A stretch of DNA of 64,000 nucleotides from Pyrenochaeta sp. MPI-SDFR-AT-0127 (Eukaryota; Ascomycota; Dothideomycetes; Pleosporales; Cucurbitariaceae), in assembly GCA_020747015.1 (NCBI GenBank), contig JAGTJM010000011.1:124001-188000 (forward strand). The letters are read 5' to 3'. This document shows positions 45,312-56,428 of this stretch, in pieces. A program made the position numbers and the translations under genes. Numbering within the stretch: position 1 is the stretch's first letter; the number at the start of each line of letters is the position of its first letter. The notes beneath the pieces are model-generated. The model searched no databases, had not been told where the DNA came from, and saw only the letters and a program-made list of their open reading frames with translations.

Positions 45312-47335
45312 TTAGTAAAATTGTCATTTCGGCATCAGTGACTAGCCCAAAAAGAAGATTTACTGTGGTACGCTCTTTTGCCAGCACATCTCCATAATTG
45401 CAACGGCCAGCCAGAGTAGATGGAGCATAACTGAGACGAGGTCGAGCACCTGAAGAACTGCAATCATAGCGAACATCTTTGAAAATTTGAGTATCGGTGA
45501 GTGATTAAATAAAAAGATGTTAGTGAGAGAGCGATATTGTTTGTGAGGAGTATCAATGCCAAGGCATACACAACGCTAGGCCAGGTCAAAAAGTGGCAGT
45601 GAAAGTAAACTGATTTTTACTTACGTATGATATCATTATCTAGCAGGTAGAAGACAATATATAAGTTACCTAGAAGTTGTTACGAATAGTCCACCAAACA
45701 AACCATGAGGAGGCAACTTCTTCTACTTTTCCATCTGGATGGACCTTGCGTTTAAGGATACATTGAGCTGGCCACCCTGCAAACGACCGTAGTACCCTTT
45801 TGGAACAGAATAGAGCTTGAATATCGCATTATTGTCGCACTTTAAAGTGATGTGACTTCTACAAGATGTAAAGACTTCGACAAGAGGGGAGCTGAGCGAC
45901 TTTTCCATTCATACATCGGGGCAAACCGAGACTGTGAATGAGAAGAAAGTGTGGAGAGCGAAGTTTTTATAAAGATTTGCAAGGAGATTATCCTTTGCAA
46001 TCAGATAATGGTTATTGTTCTGTAAGTGTAAATCACGATTGCCCAGATATGGTTGACAATCCTAATCTGTGTCCTAGCAATCAGTTGCGACCTATCAATC
46101 AGCGCACTTGGAAGAAAAGTCATGGCAGTGTTTGTTTCATTCAAGGACCTTGACCGGATTCAAGAGTCTCATTGGCAGGAAACGATCGATCGATTAGCTT
46201 GGCTTAAAATGCGTATGAAGTCGATGTGCTCAACTTGTGGACGGGAGTTTAGAGTATTTGAAATTCCCATTAGAGCTGCATGTGAATTCTCTCATAACCT
46301 TTCATAATGCTAGGTACCCTCACAAAATGGATAAATGTTGCCCCAATGCCCGCATGGTGTGATAATTTAACAGGTTTTCAGATCGATCCTCATTAATTTT
46401 GAATAGATATCTAATTCGATCGCTGAAATCTTCGGGTGTAATTACGGCTCAGTGTGAAATTGCTTAGTTCGACCCAACTCACGTATGTCCAAGATATAGA
46501 TTCCTTCGCATGATATGACTTGCTTCATTAAAAGAACTCGCAGCTCTACAAGTATTGTGTACCATAAAGTCATCATGGAGTCATTGGGTATGGAAACCAG
46601 CACTTGAAGCTCCATAAAACCATGTGTCACAATTCTATGGTAAACATCTAACCTTCTCCGGATGTGATCGAAATCAAGCAATAACAAATGGCTACTGTAT
46701 TCTATGCGTCGTCCCAGACCGCTTGCACAATACGAAGCGTGTTCGAGCGGACAAGACTGCTACATTTGGTAGTGCCCTGACTTTTGGTGAGATTGAATAT
46801 AGTGACAAGAATAAATGAGCTCAAGGATACACTGAATTTGGAAGCTTCTGAGAAAGAGCTTGAGATACAGAAGTATAGCTCCTTACCGCTTCCCCTTTTC
46901 TATCGCGCTTGAGGTACCTTTTACGTATTAAGCTCATTAGGTACAAGGAATCGAATGATTGGACCAGGAAAGCTGAAATGGGAGTTCGTCAAAGGGCGAA
47001 AGCGAATCAGGACTCTAATCCTGTTTAAAGCAGGCTAGTGATCAGTGACAGCTGTAATCATGCAAATTTGGATTAGTGTCTAACAGGAAGAATAGTTCCT
47101 AACTTTCTCGCTTGCGGAATCGCGGAGGATGATCGTGATGTGGAAAGTCGATCAGGTGCTTCAATACGATATGGCGAGTCAGTGCTTCGCATTAGCGACC
47201 CAGGATGGCGTTTGTGGCGGAGAGCTGCCTAGATTCACGACGTGACACGGCTGATAATTACATTACCGAATTTAACTGGTTGTCAATGGATAAAGCTGTG
47301 CTTAAGCCTTCCACAGGTTTGACGAGAGCCTCCAC

Positions 47336-47530
47336 AAGGCTACCTGCCGCTCTCAACAATATTGCGGACTCAATCTCATATGAAATTTTAGGGCTTAGGC
47401 GTGGACGTTGTTCTACCAAGGTTCTTTTAAGGTGTCATTACAGCTAATTCTACAGCTTGCAATGGCCAGATTATTGGCGAAGGGCAGATTTGGCCATTAT
47501 TTCGAACGCAACGGTCGTTGATGGGTGTAA
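47336..47530 (+). repeat. Diverged direct repeat, copy 2
   Basis: This is the partner of 44,333-44,525, in the same orientation about 3.0 kb away. The identical core TTGGCGAAGGGCAGATTT starts at 47,474. Upstream (47,200-47,335) the sequence may continue the element, because a plus frame there (47,205-47,447) is open for 80 codons. Confidence 0.7.
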
Positions 47531-48751
47531 CGCTCGATATCTGGACAGGTGAATTGCCAGCGCGAACCTCAGAAACAATCTGATTTTACTTTCCCACAGA
47601 TGGCTAATAGTCGATACAAATTGAGCAACTTTCACAATCGTCTCATATGATGTGTAGAATAGGAGAGTTCGCTGTCCAATTTCAATTCATGTGCAGCTGA
47701 GGCGCTGACGCCAATCACATCTATCGCAACTGTCGCACTCGCTACCTGATTGTTGAGAGGGACTTGGTAAAACTACTCTTACAGTTTGCGTCTAACATGC
47801 TATTAAAAGGATCACAATCGGAACAGCTCTTACAGAATGTACAGTCAAAAGTCGAAGTGGACATTATTAACAAGTGTACACGAACAAGTGAGATATAGCA
47901 GAGAGTGAGAGAGCGCGCGCGAGAGAGAATAACAAAGCAGCGAAAAATGTAATGCTACCTCTATAATTACCATATGATTCGTAGTCGACACAACTCCTAC
48001 AACTTGATTTGCTCTCTACCACCTCTGGCGGAGGCTTGGAGGTTGGGTTAGAAGCAGCCGATCACGACAAGAACTACCGTGAGCGACGTCATGCATGCAT
48101 GACATTGATGAGCTGATAAGGTAACGTTTCACAATGAGAGAACAGATAGAGAAAGTACACAGCTTTCACAATGAAATTCTTAGTATACCCTGTAGCGGAA
48201 AGTCGATAATTACAGACGACTGTCCGAGTAACGTCCCCGTGCAAGCTAATGTGTTACAAAGTCCTGTAACCTCCCCAAAGAAAACTATTGTATGCAATTC
48301 CAGGAGCTTTGGACTTAGTTTGATACTAATAGGATGGAGAAATACAATTTAACTTCCTGTTTAGACTCATCAAAGCGTCCAACAATGCCGGTGCAGCTAC
48401 AGCAGTCTAAACTGCCTGCATAATTGATCTGGTCGGTACAGCTTACAATACATTTGGGATCGACACATCATTCGCTTCCGCTGAGCCATTAGATATTAAC
48501 AAGATGGCTTGACATGGATAGCTCCCAAAGCGTTTGCAGATTTGATACTTAAGGTTTTGGTCAGACAGCGATGATCCTAGAGGCTATTAACAGGGTAGAT
48601 TACCAATGATCTAAAGCCCAAAGATCTGGTATAACCTGTTGGAATGAAGTCCTGGTGAAGTCTGATCAGTATATAAAACCTCGTCGTCGAAGATGCTATG
48701 TTCCTAAAACGTGGGATGGAGAGTAGAATCATCGCCCCAATGGCTGATGGG

Positions 48752-48936
48752 GAGACCATGGTGAAGGTGGTATTTCCTTGAAGGTACCAGAGTTTTACGT
48801 GAAGAAGGACCGTGTAGGAAGGAGGCTATATAGCGAACCTGGTGGTATTGTAGTTGCCGATAAAGTAATTCCGAGCGGAGAGTGTGGTGAAGGATCTGTT
48901 CAACCTCTATGCCGGCTAACCCTGGAGGATGGGTAA
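48752..48936 (+). pseudogene. Protein-like coding fragment, unknown family
   Basis: One frame reads GGISLKVPEFYVKKDRVGRR, then LYSEPGGIVVADKVIPSGEC, then GEGSVQPLCRLTLEDG and a stop. It has protein-like composition and lies in otherwise broken DNA. Minus-strand frames across the same bases are also open in part, so orientation is uncertain. It may be a relic of a mobile element or of a gene. Confidence 0.25.
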
Positions 48937-49801
48937 CAAGCCAGGCGGGCCGGCTCCGCGGACGGAATAGAACAAATCCTATTGTGATTACTGGTCAAGG
49001 CCCTTTTGCAAGACCAGCGGGTCCGGGGGAGGGGATCGTCGTTCATGGGAAGGATAACTAGGTTCCTTGAAAGGGGGAACGGCCTATTCCCATACGTGCG
49101 GCATTTGAACATTGCGTGTCCGAATTACCAAGCATCGGCTTCTCACGGCCATACTAACGGAAATAAAACTCTTTCAGGTGTAAGTGTTGTCGGCATGCGG
49201 TGTTTAGCCTCTGGATCTAATTTCGACACGTCGAACAAACATCTATCTGATAGACAGAGTCAATGCGGATATTAATATTGGTACGGAATGGTGAGCAACG
49301 TACGAAAAGCTACTGAGAATGATAGCTATTTGTTCTACTGCACGTAGAACCTGGCTACTTCTTTGGGTTTTTGGGTAGAGTACCCAAATAGTAGTTGGAC
49401 TTGATAAGTGCGGTGAAAACGCCCGAAAGCTTATTCACATTTGGGTATGGCCAATGCGCTGTCTCGCACGCAAGGCTGCAGCCGTCATACTTGTGTCATG
49501 AGGAGCCCAAAGAGTATCTATCCGCATAACCTTCGCGGCATCATTTCTGTTACTTGATGTCACACAAAAAAGGTATAGAACTACGTGTCTCGTAGACAAC
49601 ATCGTCCCCAGAAACCCTCGCTCTGAAAATATAATCCAATCCTGTAAGAGGTAACGCCAAAACCCACACCGAACCAGAGTTTTGGTCTTATTTCCATGTC
49701 ATTCGGAGACGCCAGATACGCTGTCGACAATTTCCCAGCATTCGGACCGCTCAGTCTCGACATGGTGTATATTCGGTTCATGAACCCATTCCAATGACAG
49801 C

Positions 49802-50239
49802 ATGTATCTGTATAAAATCCATCGCAGCTTGTTTCTCAAACTATTCAGTGAACGTGTCATATATCGAGGGCCCTACACGATTGCAGAACGGCTATACAAG
49901 TGCCTGTACCCGCCGATACTATGCCCGCAAGGCTACAAGCAGCGATCGCATGTCATCACTTCGGGGGCTACCCGGATGATTAAACCACTTTCATCCTTGT
50001 CGAAGACTTGGCACTATATCAACCTGGAGGGCCTCGTCATCAAAACATCGATTAGGTTTCTCACTTATCCATATATGTGTACCCCTCCAGATCGTTTGAG
50101 TAAGCTGGGTGAGCTGATCTTCTACAACTTTGGATCGCTCCGTGATACAAAGGTCTCCATTGTAATAGTCTGCAACGGCATTGCTAGTATTAACAAATGT
50201 CTACATCTGAAATCTATGGGTTTGCAAATATGGGTCTGA
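49802..50239 (+). CDS. Orphan ORF, 145 aa, unknown
   Basis: A frame from ATG 49,802 begins MYLYKIHRSLFLKLFSERVI, continues with YRGPYTIAERLYKCLYPPIL and CPQGYKQRSHVITSGATRMI, and ends KSMGLQIWV. No domain or signal peptide is recognised. Base composition is less AT-rich than its flanks. It may be a real small gene, the 5' exon of a spliced gene, or a fragment. The call rests only on the open frame and its protein-like composition. Confidence 0.3.
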   Translation: MYLYKIHRSLFLKLFSERVIYRGPYTIAERLYKCLYPPILCPQGYKQRSHVITSGATRMIKPLSSLSKTWHYINLEGLVIKTSIRFLTYPYMCTPPDRLSKLGELIFYNFGSLRDTKVSIVIVCNGIASINKCLHLKSMGLQIWV

Positions 50240-51058
50240 AGCCTCCCGAACGAATATATCTGAACAACCAGAGTCACGTATCTAAGCTACCAATGAGTTC
50301 TTGACACGGAAATCGTTACGTTGTGGGTATTGGTCTGCAATCCCTGCCATTCTATCAGCAGAAAAGGGTTGTGAATTCACATTCTGTTGAATTCAGCCCT
50401 GTGCAGATTGTGGTAATATGTGTTCTGACCGAGCAAACACAGATAGTGATGGCCGTATTCTAGGTTCAGAAGCTGAATATGTGGTGAGCAATGATTGGTA
50501 TGATTCATCGAGTAATTCTTCGCGTCTATGCCACAATATAACCTCAATTCTTTTTGCGCCATGCAATATTCCATGTGGGCCCATGGGGCAAGAACTTCTT
50601 TTATTCTGGGCGTCACTCCTGTTCGCGCCGCAAATCGCGAACCCATGCCAGCAAGCGAGAGGCCTGCAAACCTTAAAGTGGCGAGATTCCAGGGCTCGAA
50701 ATCTCGGTTCGAGCTGCCTGCGACAATACGCGATGCTGAGTCATGGCATTATCGCGATACCCTGAATGATATTTGACTTCAGGTCCACAAGCCGGTCACT
50801 TGGCTTATGACCTGCAGGATGCTAAGCTCATTCCAGTAGTCAGTGGCAGCACCCCCATGACCCCTGAAAACTAGACCTTGTATTAATCATGCTATTCCTC
50901 AGTGTCCAGCGCCTTTCAAACATCCCCTTATCAGGACTCCACTTCAAGGCCTGTAGATGATCGGCCCGTTGAGCCTCTTGTTCCAAAGGTTTCGCAAGGT
51001 ATCTATGTGAAGTCCGCCCAATCTCCATACCGACGCGAACCTCTCCACCTACACCACG
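50240..51058. other. Region upstream of the Pth11-like gene
   Basis: Several overlapping short frames on both strands (50,377-50,776) have no motif and I do not call them. The right part is the probable promoter of the membrane protein at 51,059. Confidence 0.4.
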
Positions 51059-52512
51059 ATGTCCGTCCCAACCGCCGACCCGCCATTTACAGCGGAATAC
51101 CTTGCTGCCAGCAAAGGTCCTCGGATTCTCGCCGTTCTCATCGTGCCTCCTGCTCTAGCACTTATCGTGGTTTTCATGCGATTGTACACCCGCGTTAGAA
51201 TCGCGAAAAAGCTATCACATGAGGATGTCGTAATCCTTCTGGCAATGGTATGACTGCTCTCAATACCGATTGGCATTAGCTTAGCCCTAAGGACAGACGT
51301 TCAGTATCGCGTGCGCTGTGTGTCAATGTTTTCGTAAGTTTTCGAACGTGGTTGAGAGAACAGTACTGACGCTATTGTAGAAGTTCACCATGGAATGGGA
51401 CGGCATATACAAGCGTTAACTTTTGATCAAATCAGCGGACAATTGAAAGTGAGTCAACTTCAATATACTTGTTAAACGGGTTTTTGACAATTATAGGCAC
51501 TCTTTGCCAGCATTATCTGCTATAGTTTCGGCATTACAATGACCAAGGTGTCAATTGTGCTACAATACCTCCGTATAGCTATTGAAAAGCCTATCCGGCG
51601 AACTTGCTGGGGCTTACTTTGTTTCACCATTGCATGGTAATGAATTAGCCTATATCGATATCAGGATATTCTACTGACATGTAAGCAGTAAGTGTATTCC
51701 AAGAAGTTTACGTCGAGAAAAGCCGATCGTGCCCCGAAGTTGGCATGGAAGTATCTACACCTTTGTCTCTGGTACATACGCTAACCATCTCTTCACCTTG
51801 GACAGATGGGGTTGTAGTCCTTATTACAGGTATCTTCCAATGCTTTCCTATTGCTAAGTTTTGGAACCCGCGACTACCCGGAGTCTGCGTTAACACGGCT
51901 GCGCTTTACTACGCCAATTCGGGGTTCAACATTATACAGGACCTCGCATTAGTTGTCCTTCCTTTTTTCATCCTACGAAAACTCATCTTACCAAAGCGTG
52001 AGAAATTTACTCTGATGCTGATCCTTGGCCTAGGTGGCATGTAAGTCACACATCTCGTCGCAATTGAACGCCAATTCTAATATCACAACAGAGCCGCGAT
52101 TGCGTCTATCTGTCGCATTCAAGCCTTGTATATTCTCGATACCACCTCTGATATCACATGGGACAGTAACGGAGCGGCAACATGGTCTTCAATCGAAATG
52201 AACGTGGGCATTTTTTGTGCTTCGTTGCCGACTCTCCGCCCCCTAGTTATGAAGTATTGGCCGAGGGCTTTCCTGTCCGCGTATGTTTCCCGGAGGAATG
52301 CTGCGGAGCCGGACTATACCGGGAATGGCCAATATTACAACATGGAAGGCTCCATCATGGTCAGAAAAACGATTGCCATTCAGACCTCAAAAAGCGCTGG
52401 AAGTGGAGATGCCGCGCAGAAAGACACCTCGTCTATTGGCTCATTAGAAGCTGGGATCCGAAGCGCAACACCCGATTCGCAGTGTGGGCTTTCAACAATT
52501 GTTACCCACTAA
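51059..52512 (+). CDS. Pth11-like integral membrane protein (fungal rhodopsin-like domain)
   Basis: I propose exons 51059-51247, 51297-51333, 51381-51448, 51497-51636, 51689-51750, 51806-52040 and 52092-52512, giving 383 aa; all phases agree. The start is MSVPTADPPFTAEYLAASKG. Hydrophobic segments include ILAVLIVPPALALIVVFMRL, LFASIICYSFGITMTKVSIV, GVVVLITGIFQCFPIAKFW and DLALVVLPFFILRKL. Family motifs include RLYTRVRIAKKLSHEDVVIL, FQVHHGMGRH, LITGIFQCFPIAKFWN and SICRIQALYIL, followed by SSIEMNVGIFCASLPTLRPL. This is the family of Magnaporthe Pth11, receptors of surface and chemical cues at the plasma membrane. No CFEM domain precedes it. Exon 5 (62 bp) adds about 20 residues not expected there and is the weakest part of the model. 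The gene is intact although it sits in AT-rich DNA. Confidence 0.78.
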
Positions 52513-55500
52513 ATCAATATCTTCCTGGGGCAATCACTACATAGAAAGCCTCGACTCTTGCCATCCTCAATCTTCTTCTTTTATGAGTTCACGACCGGTC
52601 ACAAGGGCGGCATATTACATGATGATAACAAAGCGTCTATGATACCCTTTTCCTGATATAACCTACTTAGATTTTGCATACGCGTTCAAAGCCCATTTCT
52701 CAACCTTTCCATGTACATGCGTAGTAGGAAACGAATGAGGTTACATCAATAGACGGGTACTGGGCCATATCACGTCCAACAGAGTCCAGTCTCGCTCATT
52801 ACCACAAAGCATGCGCATGCATGCTTACATGGTTGCGGGACAGCACCATATTCGATGAGAAGTACCCAAAGCAAACACAATCAAGAAGCCCGAGCTATAT
52901 CCGGAAGCTACTGAGTATTGCAAGGCTTGTACATCTCGGCCAGTGTTCAATGCAAAGTTTGTTACCTCAACTTTCGTATTCGCTGGCTATTCGGCTACGC
53001 TCAAGACATCAAGGTATATCGAAATCACAAGCCTAAATGACAAAGCTTTGAGCCAGCTAGCAAGCCTGGATTGTATTCCAAGGCAATCACTCTTAATCGT
53101 GCTTCCCCGTTGCAATGCACATACATTGACTCGGTGGTAGTAGTTTCAGGTGCAGGTTGACCCACGCGGGCTGCCTTCATCCGTCTATGGTACGGAAATG
53201 TGATACGCACGTCAGTGCAGACAGGGATATCGATAATCTTTTCCTTCTGCAATACGGCAGATATACAGATGGAAATACTTGCGCCGTCATGACACCGATC
53301 ATTCAGTTCCAGAATTTTATGTGGAAGGTAAACCGGCGGGACAGTATCATAGCGGGCAGATCTATCCAAAGCCCCGCACCTCTGGAGCAAGGGCCAGACA
53401 GCCAGCCATCATGTCGGTTGTACATTGCTTTTTCCTCAATCTCACTCAAGGCGTCGTAATGTGGTATTCTGCCGTCAGCGTGGCTCGAATGGTTCACTTC
53501 CGATTCGCGGCAAAGTATAATTTCGTGAAACGGGCCAGGCTTCAATCCACTTTCCCAGGACCGCTACTTCCCCGACGCCAGCACCCGGTCAGCTGACGAT
53601 CAAGGGCATTCCGTTGCTTGTTCGTTTCGATGGCGCAGTGACCAAGTGATGCATGACGCAACGCACATACGACAGTGAGAGAGCTGCACCCCAGGTTTGA
53701 AACCTGCCTCGGTATCAAGATATTATGCTTGCTTCCAAAAATACAGCTGCATAAATGGGTTCAATTGGAACAGAGTCACTTCTTCTACCCCCAGATCTTC
53801 CCTGCCCGATGCGCATCGATCGAAGAGAACTTTGGCTTAACCTTCCGCTGCTCATTTGGGCTCAACATCCTCCATGAACGCGAACCTAAGTCCTAGAAAA
53901 GAAATTAGACAATGCTCTGCATCCTGGACCCGACAAAGTTGCCCCTAGTGGTTCGTCATCCCCGATTTGAGACAAGCGATCCTGCAGGTCATCGACACAC
54001 CTGTCAGGCTCGCCCGACAAGCGCCCAACACCCGTTGTTGAGGACAAGGGGGGGGGCAAACAAGGGTAAACCAAGCAGAGATCACCTCTGAATTACTTTA
54101 CGGGCAACAATGAAGGGTACAGTATCGGCCCGAGCTCTATTGAAGGATCCCGGCTGTCCCGCATCCCCAAACGAGGCGAATGGGGGATGAGATCAGATGT
54201 CGCGGGACAGGGAAAAAAAATAAAGTTGAATAAGGTTCTGTGGCGTATATCCCTACCTTGGAACCTGGCTCGGCAAGACTTTCCACGTATGAGCTCAGCG
54301 CGCATTTGGCATCGCTGCGAAAACCACAAAGTCGAGAACAACGTCACGTAATATCGCAAAGCAAGCGCAAAGCGCACGATTCAGCCCGCCTGGTATCATG
54401 TGTGCGCTCAAAGTTAAGATGAATACAATGTCTATGTACTTTGTCACCCACCTTTTCTATGTGACCTTTGAACGGGCAGTAGCATATGAATGATAGGGCA
54501 TATCATAGCCAAGGACTGCACCAAACCAACTGGTTTTCTATTGCCAATAGCTTGTCCCATCATGCTCACAGCTGCAAAAACTCTATTTCATGTTCGAATA
54601 GTCCTCAATAGTTCACATGTTCGATCAGACTTTACCGCTAAGTGCTTTCAACATGTACTCAGCAATAAGCAATGTAACGTATTCTCGTGCGAGCCACTTT
54701 GCATGGATTCTCGGAGAATGTTTGTTCGTAGAACTAACCCATGCGCCCATTGTATAGTCGCAGTACGAGCCATGGAGATATGAACGAAAAAGAGGTGGCG
54801 AGGGACCTTGCAAGTGGGCTCTGTGCGGAACCTAGTCTGTCTTTCGCTAGACGTATTCCCTGTGCGAGTTGGACCGATATAGCAATACCCATCCATACTG
54901 AAGCGATATCGTTGATGATCATCATGTCAATAGCTTTGAATTCAAATACCCGCGAACAAACTATCATAACCACAAATTTGACTTTCAGCGATGCTCCATC
55001 GGATCATTGCTTCAACTAATTAGGTAGCCCTTAGTGCTTTGATAAGACTAATGTCTTATCATTTATTGAAGAATCAGGAAGAGATGTTTGAAGAAATGAT
55101 CACAACCATTGATATTTCAAACAACCCGGACTCTTCACTATCGACTATATGGATGCAATGTGATTTACAGTTCCGGGTTCGCTCTGAGAAATTTTAACGA
55201 GTCTGGATAGCTAATGTAAATAGCCAAATTTACTGCTGAAGAAGCACTTGAAATCTCGTAAGAGCAGCAGATCGATTGATTGCGATAACTCAATCAGTAT
55301 AAGATTCGGCCTCGAGGCAGCGACTTCAGAACTGCTGAATCACTGAGGCATTCCTAATGGCTTTTGATATGAATGGGCTACGATGATGAGAGCCAGACCG
55401 CAGTGATGTAGCTGGGCAATAAGTATTTAGCAACACAGGTGTTTATAAAAACTGCAAAAGTCATGTTCTTGATAGGCATACAGCAAAGTACTTTCGCTAT

Positions 55501-55739
55501 CACAAATTGTCTACCCTTTGTGTGCGTGCTTTCTTTGGAGCAAGCAACTACATATGACGAATTGATTGCTTTGTAGCAACTATGTGCCCTTGCAATCGGC
55601 GAAGTTCGAGCCACAGCAATCAATAGTAAGCTCATATAAGCATATTTCACCCTTAATGGTGTCCCAATACTTCACTGTTTACCTGACCTTTGCCTAATCT
55701 CAATGGCGTACGCCAGAACGGTTCCAAAAGTTTTGATGA
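52513..55739. other. AT-rich degenerate DNA
   Basis: I find no supported gene in 3.2 kb. Short frames on both strands (for example 53,157-53,596 and 54,490-54,783) are motif-free. A run of ten G is at about 54,047-54,056 and poly-A at 54,212-54,220. Confidence 0.5.
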
Positions 55740-55964
55740 CCATCCAAACCGCAGCTGAATATCACGTACCAGTATCCGACTCCCATAGTCAAATTCGACA
55801 TTCCTCCTACGCTTGGCGTGGTACTACGAGCAACCGAGCTTCTTGCGGGTTTCCTTTAGGCGTGGGAAGAGCTGCGAGAAGAAGTAAGTGAGGAGAGTGT
55901 GGAAGCGTGGAGAAGGGTGGTTCGGAAAGAGATATCGGAGAGGACTGGAGAAGAGTATGGCTAA
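55740..55964 (+). pseudogene. Decayed coding fragment with a CAG-to-TAG-like stop
   Basis: One frame reads PSKPQLNITYQYPTPIVKFD, then IPPTLGVVLRATELLAGFL, a TAG (55,857-55,859), and then AWEELREEVSEESVEAWRR and VVRKEISERTGEEYG before TAA. The composition and helical pattern are clearly protein-like on both sides of the TAG. Upstream the same frame holds two TGA codons (about 55,734-55,739). A further coding-like stretch, LRDLETDQSEEMFFKASVII, appears at about 56,005-56,080. I recognise no family. TAG in place of CAG is the change expected from RIP (CpA to TpA). An alternative is an intron ending in CCTTTAG, with GCG TGG as the next exon. Confidence 0.5.
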
Positions 55965-56428
55965 GAAACGCAGTTGGAATGAGACCAGAGATATATAAAT
56001 ACAGCTTACGGGATTTGGAGACGGATCAATCCGAAGAGATGTTTTTCAAGGCATCTGTCATCATCACTTGCAACGCATGAATTGATCCTGAGCGGGCCCT
56101 TGATACATCATTGTCTTATATCCAACGATTTCATAGCATGGACAGTTGTTTCAGCTGCATACAAACCCATACGAGGACGGACGTTCCGTGTCAAATCCAA
56201 AGTTGTCCATCTTGCTGTTTAAGTCATACTTCATATGGTAGAACCTCTTACTTCCCTACCCGGCACAGATGCTTGACGCTGACCAGCTAACAGTGTACGG
56301 GGAAGGCAGGCATCGAACAATTGTTGAAGCCACCGGACCATGCTTTCTGGTCTCCTTACAAGCCTGATAATAGTGAAATTCTCGGTGCTTGCTTTGTCTC
56401 GCTGCATGCGAAACGCGTGAAATGTCCG

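Larger units (their letters stand above)
45312..49801. other. AT-rich degenerate DNA, mostly without genes
   Basis: About 4.5 kb with frequent stops in all frames. It holds the second copy of the direct repeat (47,336-47,530) and a protein-like fragment near 48,752-48,936 (listed). A 61-codon minus frame (45,908-45,723) and a 72-codon plus frame (48,134-48,352) begin with ATG but show no motif, so I do not call them. Confidence 0.5.
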
